From Coemansia sp. RSA 922 (taxonomy: Eukaryota; Kickxellomycota; Kickxellomycetes; Kickxellales; Kickxellaceae), in the NCBI GenBank assembly GCA_027577415.1, contig JANBQS010000640.1, positions 1 to 14,178 on the forward strand: a stretch of 14,178 nucleotides of DNA. The letters run 5' to 3'. The notes below the pieces were generated by a model. The model was not told the origin of the DNA. It was given only the letters and a program-made list of their open reading frames with translations, and ran no database searches. Below are positions 6,611 to 14,039 of this stretch, piece after piece. Made by a program: the position numbers and the translations under genes. Every line of letters begins with the position of its first letter. Within the stretch, counting starts at the first letter, position 1.

Positions 6611-8326
6611 ATGGATATCGATGACGACAATAGCTCAGCTGGCACTCTTCACAATGAGGGCCAGAACATTCCCCTGCAAAATTCTACTACCCGCAGCCGC
6701 CGTAGAGTGACATTCAATATTGAACAAGACACGACGGGGCCTGAAGAAACCATGCCGTCGAATATGGGTGCTGATGATGAAGCCTCAGTGCCTCTTTGCA
6801 GCCCTGAGCAGTCGACCGAAGAGACATCACGTCATATGACTCTGTCATACTCGCCATTGGGCATGGCGTCGACGGCATGGACGGCGACCGGACACACAGC
6901 ATTACCCTACCTGCCGATAAATGTGCACTCGCTATTGCCCGATGGGCAAGGCATCTGCCACTACCACCGTCCTTCATTTACGCCACAGAGGGGTGGTGAT
7001 GGGATGCTGGCTCTGCCACGGTCGCTGATTGCACGCGGTATTGAGCTCAGGAACAGAGAGTCGATGTTGGCTAGTAATTTGGAGTTTGCGCAAAGAGAGT
7101 CTTTGGTTCGCCTGGAGGCCAGCCAGCGCGCCTTGGAGCAGGTAGTGCGTCGGCTGGCTACTACTCGGCGCTGTTTGATTCCGCCAGCGTATGGTCGCGA
7201 GCGATACTCCTTGGGTAGCTCATCAGCCGGCCTTCCTCCCTCGTGGATCGGGAATGCTGGCCATAGCCCACCGCCTACCGATGGTGAGTGGGTATCGGAT
7301 ACCGAAGAGAATGAGGAGAGCGGTGATCCACTTACTTCCGATACTTACGATCTTTTGATGCGTATGCAGGTACGCTCAGCTGCTCGCCGCGCTAACGGCG
7401 GCGGCATATACAAGTCTGCCGGTCCACACCGTAGCAGACGTGGCCGCTATGCGATGCACTCGGGGTCGTTGAGTACTGCGTACTCGCGCTTCAAAAATGA
7501 TGATTCCAAGACCCGTGAAACTGTGACTGCCCTGGGACAAGGCAACAGTGACGAGATCACTGCGATTCTGGGCCGAGGAGTATCGGTCAACATTAGTGAT
7601 TCCACTGGGCGTACTCCGCTGCATGTGGCGTGTTCCGGCGGGAACCTAGAGGCCGTTCGTCTATTGATTCATCTAGGTGCCAATGTTAACGCCACTGACA
7701 ACATTGGCAACACTCCACTGACTATTGCCGCCACCGGTGCACGCACCAACGTTATTTTGCCCCTGTTGGAGGGCGGTGCTGATCCGCGTATCGGTACGGG
7801 CATGATATCGGCCATGGCTATGGTGCGGTCGCGTCTGCGCCTACTCCGCATGCAAATTCGCCAAGCCCGAACAGTCGAACAAATAGCCGCTGACTCGTGC
7901 TCCGACATTTTGCCTCGTGTCAAGGAAAGAAGGAAAAAGTCGGTGGAAGTGGCAAAAGAGTGTGTGGAGATTATACGCCTGTTGAGAGAGTATACTAAGC
8001 GATACACTGAGGCCGAGAACTCTGGCGACCCGTTGCGCGATATTTATGAGCCGAAGAGCGAAGCCTCTGGTAGTTTGACCGATGCCGCTGTCTCTGAACT
8101 CGATAGCCTTTCGGAGCAGCTCTTGTCCATGGGGATTGCTGGGCCGAGGGACGATGTGAAGGGGAAGATGCCTGATTTGCTGAGTCTTGCGGATAACGAT
8201 GTCCAGGAACAAGGGCCGAGTAGCCCGGAAGTTGCTGATGAGGATAAGCAGATCGAAGACTTGCTGGAAAAGTTCTCGCTGTTGTTGGGCGACGACGGAA
8301 GTACAGAGACTCGGGACGACAATTGA
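6611..8326 (+). CDS. Ankyrin-repeat protein, ANKRD54-like layout
   Basis: The 571-residue product starts with an acidic, disordered N-terminus (MDIDDDNSS). A charged helix, probably a coiled coil, follows at about 137-190 (RESMLASNLEFAQRES). A disordered stretch with Arg-rich patches spans about 250-290. Ankyrin repeats occupy about 300-397: a degenerate first repeat, then GRTPLHVACSGGNLEAVRLL with GANVNATD, then GNTPLTIAA with GGADPRIG. After the repeats comes a long basic helix (about 398-465) ending in EIIRLLREYTKRY, then an acidic tail with two short helices (SELDSLSEQLLSMG and QIEDLLEKFSLLLG). Repeats followed by a helix ending in an IIxxLREY motif, then a short helical tail, resembles animal ANKRD54, a nucleocytoplasmic adaptor. 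That assignment is inference from layout. A TAA lies upstream in frame, so this ATG is the start. No catalytic domain is visible; a scaffold role is likely. Confidence 0.82.
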   Translation: MDIDDDNSSAGTLHNEGQNIPLQNSTTRSRRRVTFNIEQDTTGPEETMPSNMGADDEASVPLCSPEQSTEETSRHMTLSYSPLGMASTAWTATGHTALPYLPINVHSLLPDGQGICHYHRPSFTPQRGGDGMLALPRSLIARGIELRNRESMLASNLEFAQRESLVRLEASQRALEQVVRRLATTRRCLIPPAYGRERYSLGSSSAGLPPSWIGNAGHSPPPTDGEWVSDTEENEESGDPLTSDTYDLLMRMQVRSAARRANGGGIYKSAGPHRSRRGRYAMHSGSLSTAYSRFKNDDSKTRETVTALGQGNSDEITAILGRGVSVNISDSTGRTPLHVACSGGNLEAVRLLIHLGANVNATDNIGNTPLTIAATGARTNVILPLLEGGADPRIGTGMISAMAMVRSRLRLLRMQIRQARTVEQIAADSCSDILPRVKERRKKSVEVAKECVEIIRLLREYTKRYTEAENSGDPLRDIYEPKSEASGSLTDAAVSELDSLSEQLLSMGIAGPRDDVKGKMPDLLSLADNDVQEQGPSSPEVADEDKQIEDLLEKFSLLLGDDGSTETRDDN

Positions 8327-8776
8327 ATTTTATTATTGGCAAATGTTGCTACTAGGGAAAACCAAACCTTTTTTTTTGTTGCTGCAAGAGCCCGAGTCCC
8401 CTTGAATATAATGAACCAATTTTTCTTGAATCTATATCCTTTATTATTCCTCAATTGGAGAAATATTATCTATACAATGATTGTCGGCCGGATATCGTCT
8501 CTTGTTTTTAGCGAGTCGAGTGGCTTGCAAACGTCATTTACTTGGATAATGCGTGCAATATATCCACTTCCTTTCTGGAGTTCCTTTCTGCATGCAGCAA
8601 CGAGTCTTTAAGAAAGATGGAGAAACTATGCAGGCGCGAGTATTAGAGCAACCCATGTCGCCTCTTTTCCCTTCTTTTTCCCTTACCCTGCATTCCTATT
8701 AGTACATTTTTTTTCTTTGATCTTTTTCTATTTTTCAACCCCAAAAGAGCTTGACAGCCTTGGTCCGCCTCTTCGA
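8327..8776. other. Intergenic region between the ankyrin and C2H2 genes (450 bases)
   Basis: This AT-rich region must hold the 3' UTR of the ankyrin gene and the promoter of the small C2H2 gene. T-rich runs at about 8665-8685 and 8706-8736 match the promoter style of the window. The plus-strand ORF at 8336-8611 is hydrophobic and unrecognised. On the minus strand, a 46-codon open stretch (8470-8610) and a 40-codon Cys-containing ORF (8534-8656) are visible. None is strong enough to annotate as a gene. Confidence 0.5.
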
Positions 8777-8983
8777 ATGTCCCTACTTGTCTGCGAGTAC
8801 TGTCTAACTGGATTCGAGTGCGAAGAATGGTACCATTTACATATGAGTCAAGAGCACAGTAACGAAGAAAACACCGATTCCATTAAAGAAGCACCCACAT
8901 CAAGTCAAAATGGAGTTAAACGTCGGACATCGATATTCCCTGCCATCATCCAAGCAATCAAAAGACGCTTCTCTCTATGGTAA
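8777..8983 (+). CDS. Small C2H2 single-zinc-finger protein, 68 aa
   Basis: The start is placed at MSLLVCEYC (8777) rather than at the earlier in-frame ATG (8717), because the extra 20 codons are translated pyrimidine-rich leader. Residues 6-27 form a C2H2 finger with spacing C-x2-C-x12-H-x4-H (CEYC, YHLHMSQEH). An acidic and polar linker follows (EENTDSIKEAPTSS), then a basic hydrophobic C-terminus with KRR, IIQAIKRRF and a terminal SLW that could form an amphipathic helix or NLS. A single finger is usually too little for specific DNA binding, so a role as adaptor or protein-binding module is possible. This is inference. T-rich tracts precede the start, as for the other genes. The stop is 15 bases from the stop of the convergent ARH1 gene. 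No named family recognised. Confidence 0.65.
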   Translation: MSLLVCEYCLTGFECEEWYHLHMSQEHSNEENTDSIKEAPTSSQNGVKRRTSIFPAIIQAIKRRFSLW

Positions 8984-8998
8984 CAAATATAACATATA

Positions 8999-10459
8999 CT
9001 ACTTTCTTATGATACTAAGCATTCGCTCAACATCAGTTACTTTCTCACGAGGTTTTCCTGCCGACTGACCAGCCTCAGCCTCAAACGCCTCCAACTGTTT
9101 CCACTGCGCGTTAGTTACACAGGACTCCAGGACTCCGGATTCGTTTAGCGCCTGGTCTACTGCCTCCCGCGACAGCCCATCGGCGATATGTCCATTGTTG
9201 ATATCCATGATGGCTGCATCGGCAGTTCGATATGCATCCTGCATAGTCGTCGCAATGACGCCGACGGGACCACGTTTGACCCACCCCGCAGCATAAAGCC
9301 CAGGCACTAGCTCTCCGTCATTATCCGTAACACGACCAGCGATATTAGGAATAATTTTACGACGTCCATCAAACGGAGCTCCAACGAGCGGCGTACTCGC
9401 ATACCCGATACTACGTAGTATCAAGCCGCACGGAATATCAACAAACTCGCCCGTGCCCACGGCTTTTGCCTGGTCCACAGGACCCTCTAGTCGGTTGGCT
9501 TGGAACCGAATACGCTGCGGAGCTATTTGGTCAGGCACAACCTCGACTGGACTTTTCAGAAAACTCAGTGTAAAGCTCTTCCTCCCGCCCTCGCCGGCAC
9601 TCACAGCGTGTTTCATAAGCAAGTCCATCATACGCTTGAGTGACCTCGAGGTATCCAGCCACTCTGCCCACTTTGTGCATTCAGCGGCGACTAAATCGCG
9701 GTCGCAGATAAAATCCAGGTCGGGTATTTTGGTCATTTCTCGGAGTTCCTTCGTGGTAAACGCCACTTGCAGGGGCCCACGTCGGCCAACCATCTCGACG
9801 TGTCGGACATTGCTACCTCGCAAAGTATCCAGCGCATGAGCTGTAATATCAGTAGTAGCCAAATCCTTAGGGTCGGTAAGCAGAATACGAGCACAGTCCA
9901 GAGCCACGTTCCCATGTCCCACGATAACCACCTTATCAAACGCCTTCAGATCCACACATAGCCCCTGCGCCTCCGGCAAGCCATTATACCAAGCAACGAA
10001 CTGCCGAGCAGGCACCACGCCCCACTTGCCATCCACTCCATCCTCGCCAGGAATACCCAGCCTACGATCCTCGCTTGCGCCATACGACAAGACCACGCCA
10101 TCGTACACCGACCGCAGTTTATCGAGCGCCAGTTGCTTGCCAACTTGTATGTTGCCGAAATAGCGCACGCGATGGTTACCGCTTACTTGGTCAAACTTTG
10201 TCGTACAGTTTTTCACTTCCGGGTGATCCGGCGCTACTCCAAATCGAACTAGACCAAAGGGTGTCGGAAGTTGCTCAAATATGTCTATTTTGACGTCTTT
10301 GGTCTTTGCTAATACTCGCGCCGCTGTGTAAAACCCTGCTGCACCACCGCCTACTATCGCGATATTCTTATCACGGAACACCCGTATGCTGACTGAAAAC
10401 TGGCGTATGCCCGGACTCGCTGTTCGTATCGTCGGTGGCAGCAACAGGAATGCCTTCAT
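8999..10459 (-). CDS. ARH1: Mitochondrial NADPH:ferredoxin (adrenodoxin) reductase, Arh1/FDXR
   Basis: From the ATG at 10459 the protein is 486 residues, close to human FDXR. An in-frame ATG nine codons upstream (10486) is possible, but the Met at 10459 begins a better presequence: residues 1-29 are Arg-rich, hydroxylated and free of acids, typical of mitochondrial import. The FAD dinucleotide-binding motif IAIVGGGAAGFYTA starts at 33, followed by PTPFGLVRFGVAPDHPEVK, a hallmark of the family. The NADPH motif GHGNVALDCAR starts at 181, with GRRGPLQVAFTTKELRE near 222. The C-terminal FAD-contacting AGWVKRGPVGVIATTMQDA lies at about 390-408. It passes electrons from NADPH to the matrix ferredoxin (Yah1 type) for Fe-S cluster, heme A and ubiquinone synthesis. 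It is convergent with the small C2H2 gene and lies downstream of the FunK1-like gene on the same strand. Function is secure. Confidence 0.95.
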   Translation of the reverse strand: MKAFLLLPPTIRTASPGIRQFSVSIRVFRDKNIAIVGGGAAGFYTAARVLAKTKDVKIDIFEQLPTPFGLVRFGVAPDHPEVKNCTTKFDQVSGNHRVRYFGNIQVGKQLALDKLRSVYDGVVLSYGASEDRRLGIPGEDGVDGKWGVVPARQFVAWYNGLPEAQGLCVDLKAFDKVVIVGHGNVALDCARILLTDPKDLATTDITAHALDTLRGSNVRHVEMVGRRGPLQVAFTTKELREMTKIPDLDFICDRDLVAAECTKWAEWLDTSRSLKRMMDLLMKHAVSAGEGGRKSFTLSFLKSPVEVVPDQIAPQRIRFQANRLEGPVDQAKAVGTGEFVDIPCGLILRSIGYASTPLVGAPFDGRRKIIPNIAGRVTDNDGELVPGLYAAGWVKRGPVGVIATTMQDAYRTADAAIMDINNGHIADGLSREAVDQALNESGVLESCVTNAQWKQLEAFEAEAGQSAGKPREKVTDVERMLSIIRK

Positions 10460-10640
10460 TGCGAATATAATAGTGTAAATTATCAATAAACTGTTGAAAT
10501 TGAAAAAAAAAAAGATAAAGGTAGGACAAACAAAGAAGAAAAAAAGTACCCACGGCTCCTTTTATAGTCGATCGGACTGTTCCTAATCAGATATGGCGGC
10601 TAATTATTGGCTTTCCATGACTAAGCAATATGTGATAAAC
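10460..10640 (-). promoter_or_regulatory. ARH1 promoter and leader
   Basis: These 181 bases separate the end of the FunK1-like gene from ARH1. Read in the ARH1 sense, two long T-rich tracts (10533-10545 and 10503-10513 region) precede the start, and a TTTCAACAG acceptor-like site lies just downstream of them. No recognisable coding sequence was seen. Confidence 0.55.
10606..10610 (-). promoter_or_regulatory. CCAAT box upstream of ARH1
   Basis: GCCAATAAT reads on the ARH1 sense strand about 147 bases before the start. CCAAT is the core site of the HAP/NF-Y complex, which in many fungi controls respiratory and iron-related mitochondrial genes, so the placement fits. A five-base match is weak by itself. 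Confidence 0.3.
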
Positions 10641-13106
10641 TTAAGGCACCGAGCGAGTGGCCTTGGATCGTGTTCTCTTGGCCGGTCCATCATAAGGCTC
10701 GTCATTCTTCTTGCTCTTCTTTGCGGGAGTAGCACTTGCCGGTATCTCTGCACTGTCGTCACTTTCAGTCACGCCCGCAGCAGCAGATGTGGCATTGCGC
10801 AACGCCACAAGCGCCACTTGCTTGTGCTCTGCCAGCACTCGTAGGAGGTTCGCCACAATCTCATTTTCGAATGTATCACGCAAGATAAGCGGATCGCGTC
10901 TGCCATTGATTGATGGGATCTCGCGTAGTGCAGCTGGAATGTCGCCATCTTTCATCTCCGCAGCATGGTCATCGGTGAGTAGGATGACTCCGTAGCAGCC
11001 CGGGTGAAGGAACAGTGATCGATAGAGATCTAGCACCAGAGGGCGCAGTGGACTATTCTCGCGCATGTAGAGCAGAATACTGGAGCGGAAGTTACTCACT
11101 GCCGACAAATTGAGGCGCTTATGATTAGCAATAGCAATAGCAGTCTCCCTGTTCCAATCCAAGATAGGTAGAACCGGCGTGAGCTGCTTGGTATATCTCG
11201 TAGCTTTGTCTGCGGCAGATTTAGCGGCGTAATCCTCAGCATACTCCCTTCGCTGAGTCGGATTAATGCCAAAAGTACCCAACCAGCACAGCAGATACAG
11301 AATAGATTCCCAGTCGTCCAGACGTGTGCTAGATGTCCCAGCGTTCTCCAATCTGCGGACGGACTGGAACAGCATGAGCTCTGGCGATTCAACGGCACTG
11401 TCACCGGAATAGGAGGCATAGTCAAACTCCCCCAGTACTTCTTTCACTCCGTCCGCCGTCTCCTGGAACAAAATGGCTCGATCGCTAATGTGGCCGTGAA
11501 GTATCTTGCACTTGACATACGCCTCATTGAGTGCCACCATGGCGTCGGCGATTGCGACGACGATCTGGTTTGGGTTGTCAGCCACTGAAACCGGATTCCC
11601 GACCCACTGCAACACAGTGCGCCTGTGGTGGCGGACACAACTGCTGGACGAGATCTGGGCGGCATTGCCATTATTCGTCGCATCTTGAGTGGTAGTCGGC
11701 AGTCCCGCAAAAGCAGTGACCGTCGAGTCTGTAACGAGCGTATCTCCTTGACTAAGATATACCGATCCAGTGGTAACAAGCTGGAAAAATCTGCCGCTAA
11801 ACTCGCTGAATTGGTCAAATTCGGCATGCAGGACGTTGAGGAACGAGCTCTCACGAGTGTCGCTGGTAGAGCCGCTGGTTGAAATTGTCCACATATCCTT
11901 GACTAGGAACTCTGGAGTGTTCAGCATCTCGGGACTGGTAGACGCAGCAAAGTACCTGTCATGGCGCCCAGTAAAGGTCTCTGCCGCTCTAATACACCGC
12001 TTGCTGTAATACGTACGTTTCTCCATTTGGCCGGTACACTCATCCATCTTGTAAACATCGATCTCAAGGTAGGGAACACTGGTGTTCCCATCTACAACAT
12101 ATCTAATAGTCGGGTCGAATCCAAGACGGTCGACAGAGCACAACGACCAGTCGACAAGTAGCGAGACTAACTCCCGACGCCCTTTGGAGCCCGAGACATC
12201 AATCTTGCTTGACTGCCAAATATCGTCGGGACCGAAAACATATGCGTGAACAGTGTGGCAAGAGGCGGCCAGTCCCCAGGCAAATCGGCGGTTGTGTTGA
12301 TTGGGAAACAACTCCTTTGTCTTTCTAACCAACTTTGGTTCGACTTTGTAAAAAAAATCCAGGTGCCTTACTATCTCCACGTTGGCGACAATCAGATGGG
12401 GCGCTGACATCGTCTGCCTCTCCACACAGCTGCTGAGCGGAAACATGCCACACTCGACATTGGAGAATTCCGTGGGGTCGTCGCGGCCCACCACATATAC
12501 ATTGGTGTTGTTATCATCAGTGTCATTCTTTGCAATAGGCAAAATCAGCCGACAGTCCTCCGACTTTAGCCCAGTGGCGTCCATTCCGCTAATGTGCGCC
12601 TTGACGTAATGCGCAACAAATAAGAAGAATGCCTCGTAGCTAGGGGCGACAGAGTCAGCTTCCAAATCTGTGAGCATCGAGTCATTTATATGCCGACTGC
12701 CCGCACTCGCAGTTGACACTGAATAGTCGGTCCACTTCAAGATATCCATGGCCCAATCATCCAAAGACTCGGCACCACGCTTTGCTCTCGGAGGATAGTT
12801 GTAGTACGTTTTGCCTCCGTAAGTTATGTAAGGTTCTCTGCGCTGTGCTGCCATCGACAGGTGGGTCTCCAAATCCGCAGCAATCTTTCTTGCTAGCTTG
12901 CCCGCCATCGTGCTGAGCGCAGGGTCGTACGGAGTAGCTAGTTTGCATACAGCACTGGAGTTGCGGCGACAGAGGTTCCGAAGACAAAACTCATCGCTAT
13001 GATTATAGAGCCTGTCTAGAGGTATGACTACGTCAAGGTTCTCGCCAACAAACAAGCTGGCCTCTTGTGTAGACTGGACGGCAGTTGCTGCTGCGTTCAT
13101 TGTCAT
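10641..13106 (-). CDS. FunK1-like fungal-type protein kinase, probable pseudokinase
   Basis: The start is set at 13106 (MTMNAAATAV; 13100 is an alternative), giving 821 residues. The frame runs further up to 13280, but that part is Phe/Leu-rich translated leader. The kinase C-lobe is the recognisable part. ILHGHISDRAIL (535-546) occupies the HRDxxxxN catalytic loop, with the catalytic Asp replaced by H539 and the metal-binding Asn by A544. The DFG-equivalent segment reads LGEFDYA, with E560 where an Asp is expected. The LDDWESILYLLCWLGTFG segment near 595-612 is the FunK1 equivalent of the activation-segment end and helix F. The N-terminal 500 residues contain no other domain I can name. The C-terminus is basic (PAKKSKK, KRTRSKATRS), NLS-like. 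FunK1 proteins are expanded in fungi and mostly uncharacterised. Loss of these residues suggests a scaffold or regulator, though some variant kinases keep activity. Confidence 0.82.
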   Translation of the reverse strand: MTMNAAATAVQSTQEASLFVGENLDVVIPLDRLYNHSDEFCLRNLCRRNSSAVCKLATPYDPALSTMAGKLARKIAADLETHLSMAAQRREPYITYGGKTYYNYPPRAKRGAESLDDWAMDILKWTDYSVSTASAGSRHINDSMLTDLEADSVAPSYEAFFLFVAHYVKAHISGMDATGLKSEDCRLILPIAKNDTDDNNTNVYVVGRDDPTEFSNVECGMFPLSSCVERQTMSAPHLIVANVEIVRHLDFFYKVEPKLVRKTKELFPNQHNRRFAWGLAASCHTVHAYVFGPDDIWQSSKIDVSGSKGRRELVSLLVDWSLCSVDRLGFDPTIRYVVDGNTSVPYLEIDVYKMDECTGQMEKRTYYSKRCIRAAETFTGRHDRYFAASTSPEMLNTPEFLVKDMWTISTSGSTSDTRESSFLNVLHAEFDQFSEFSGRFFQLVTTGSVYLSQGDTLVTDSTVTAFAGLPTTTQDATNNGNAAQISSSSCVRHHRRTVLQWVGNPVSVADNPNQIVVAIADAMVALNEAYVKCKILHGHISDRAILFQETADGVKEVLGEFDYASYSGDSAVESPELMLFQSVRRLENAGTSSTRLDDWESILYLLCWLGTFGINPTQRREYAEDYAAKSAADKATRYTKQLTPVLPILDWNRETAIAIANHKRLNLSAVSNFRSSILLYMRENSPLRPLVLDLYRSLFLHPGCYGVILLTDDHAAEMKDGDIPAALREIPSINGRRDPLILRDTFENEIVANLLRVLAEHKQVALVALRNATSAAAGVTESDDSAEIPASATPAKKSKKNDEPYDGPAKRTRSKATRSVP

Positions 13107-13376
13107 CCTGTACAAAGCAACTTCAGGAAAAAAAAACAAGTAAAAAAGTTGTTGTCGGTAATATAAATAAAAAAAAAAGCAAAACACTCCTGGACCACAA
13201 ATGCGTATAATAAAATTGAGAGAAAATAGAGCAAGGGCACCAACTTGCTGCGGATTGGGAAAAAAAAAAGGATGACGCAAGCTGGGTGGCTTTTTTACAC
13301 GAGCTTGGCGTTGACAAGGTACCAGAGGAGGTTTCTGCAGATCTTCTTGGCTGACCTACGGTCCCCAATTGAGAGT

Positions 13377-13457
13377 CTTTTGCTGTTTGCTTGCGTGTGT
13401 ATGACTGCGGGTTTAGGGGGTACGTCTCCCTGTGCTCTTGAAACAAAACAGCAAAAG
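13377..13457. repeat. 12-base perfect inverted repeat with 57-base spacer
   Basis: CTTTTGCTGTTT at 13377-13388 is the exact reverse complement of AAACAGCAAAAG at 13446-13457. As RNA it could form a long-loop hairpin; as DNA it could be a paired protein site. A related TTGCTGTTTTG occurs at about 13740-13750. Confidence 0.6.
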
Positions 13458-13612
13458 CTATCCTAGTTTGCGTTGTGCGAATACAAATCTTAAAGTGGAT
13501 ATAAAATGGAAAAGTAATGATAAATTGATACAAATATTTGTCAAGATAAAGTAGAAAAGAAAGAAGCGGAAGAACAACTTCCTGTTCAACTGTCCATCAT
13601 CTTACACAATGG

Positions 13613-13721
13613 CGACAAGAAAATAAAAGAATGCACTCCTTCATGCGTAGTCTGTTTTCCGACTCACTAAAAGCTACAGCCGCCAACGCCTATATTTTCG
13701 ACAAGGAAAATAAAAGAATGC
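13613..13721. repeat. Imperfect direct repeat, 22/23 bases, two copies
   Basis: CGACAAGAAAATAAAAGAATGC (13613-13634) recurs as CGACAAGGAAAATAAAAGAATGC (13699-13721), differing by one inserted G. A 9-base inverted repeat follows the copies: ATGCGTAGT (13643-13651) and ACTACGCAT (13732-13740). The arrangement suggests a small duplicated cis element with partly rearranged flanks. Function unknown. Confidence 0.7.
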
Positions 13722-13835
13722 CTGCTTCTCCACTACGCATTGCTGTTTTGTGATGTGTGTTGACCCAAAAAAGCAAAGTCCATAACTCAGTATCAAGTGA
13801 GACTATCTTTGCCTTTGTTTATTTTTATAGGCCAT

Positions 13836-14037
13836 GTAAGCAGCACAGACTGGATAATAGAGCGGTCTAGCAACTCCGCATTGATGACATCTCACGGCTT
13901 AATCTGATATCTTGATATTGAATGCGCAGTCCAGCTAATTTACTCGAAGCTCATCAGTTCCAAACAAAAAACAAACTCTTCTTCTTTGCTTGCTTTTGTA
14001 AATTCATTTTTTTTTTTTGCCTTTGTCATTTCTATAG
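13836..14037 (+). other. Candidate 5'-UTR intron of the F-box-like gene
   Basis: GTAAGC at 13836-13841 could be a donor. The acceptor would be TTTCTATAG ending at 14037, preceded by a 12-base T tract and lying two bases before the ATG at 14040. A branch-like CTAAT lies near 13935, rather far upstream, which weakens the case. Confidence 0.25.
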
Positions 14038-14039
14038 CA

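Larger units (their letters stand above)
13107..14039. other. 933-base divergent intergenic region
   Basis: The largest gene-free stretch here lies between the FunK1-like gene (minus) and the F-box-like gene (plus). It is AT-rich with many homopolymer runs: A runs near 13128-13135, 13170-13178 and 13260-13269, and 12 T at 14007-14018. ORFs inside (such as 13245-13466 plus) are low-complexity and unrecognised. It holds a 12-base inverted repeat (13377-13388 and 13446-13457), an imperfect direct repeat (13613-13634 and 13699-13721) and a 9-base inverted repeat. A possible 5'-UTR intron precedes the right-hand gene. No tRNA, snRNA or transposon was recognised. Confidence 0.55.

Noticed and set aside
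8336..8611. Plus-strand hydrophobic ORF after the ankyrin gene
   Set aside because: It begins 9 bases after the ankyrin stop in likely 3' UTR, has AT-driven hydrophobic composition and no family resemblance.
13107..13280. 58-codon N-terminal extension of the FunK1-like ORF
   Set aside because: It is Phe/Tyr/Leu-rich because it translates poly-T promoter tracts; the composition changes abruptly at MTMNAAA.
13245..13466. Plus-strand 73-codon ORF in the intergenic region
   Set aside because: No domain, atypical composition, and it runs through the inverted-repeat area upstream of the minus-strand kinase.
13877..13926. Possible C/D box snoRNA: CGCATT/AATGCG arms with TTGATGA and CTGA
   Set aside because: The D box is not next to the 3' arm, and the C box lacks the usual first purine; the spacing does not fit.
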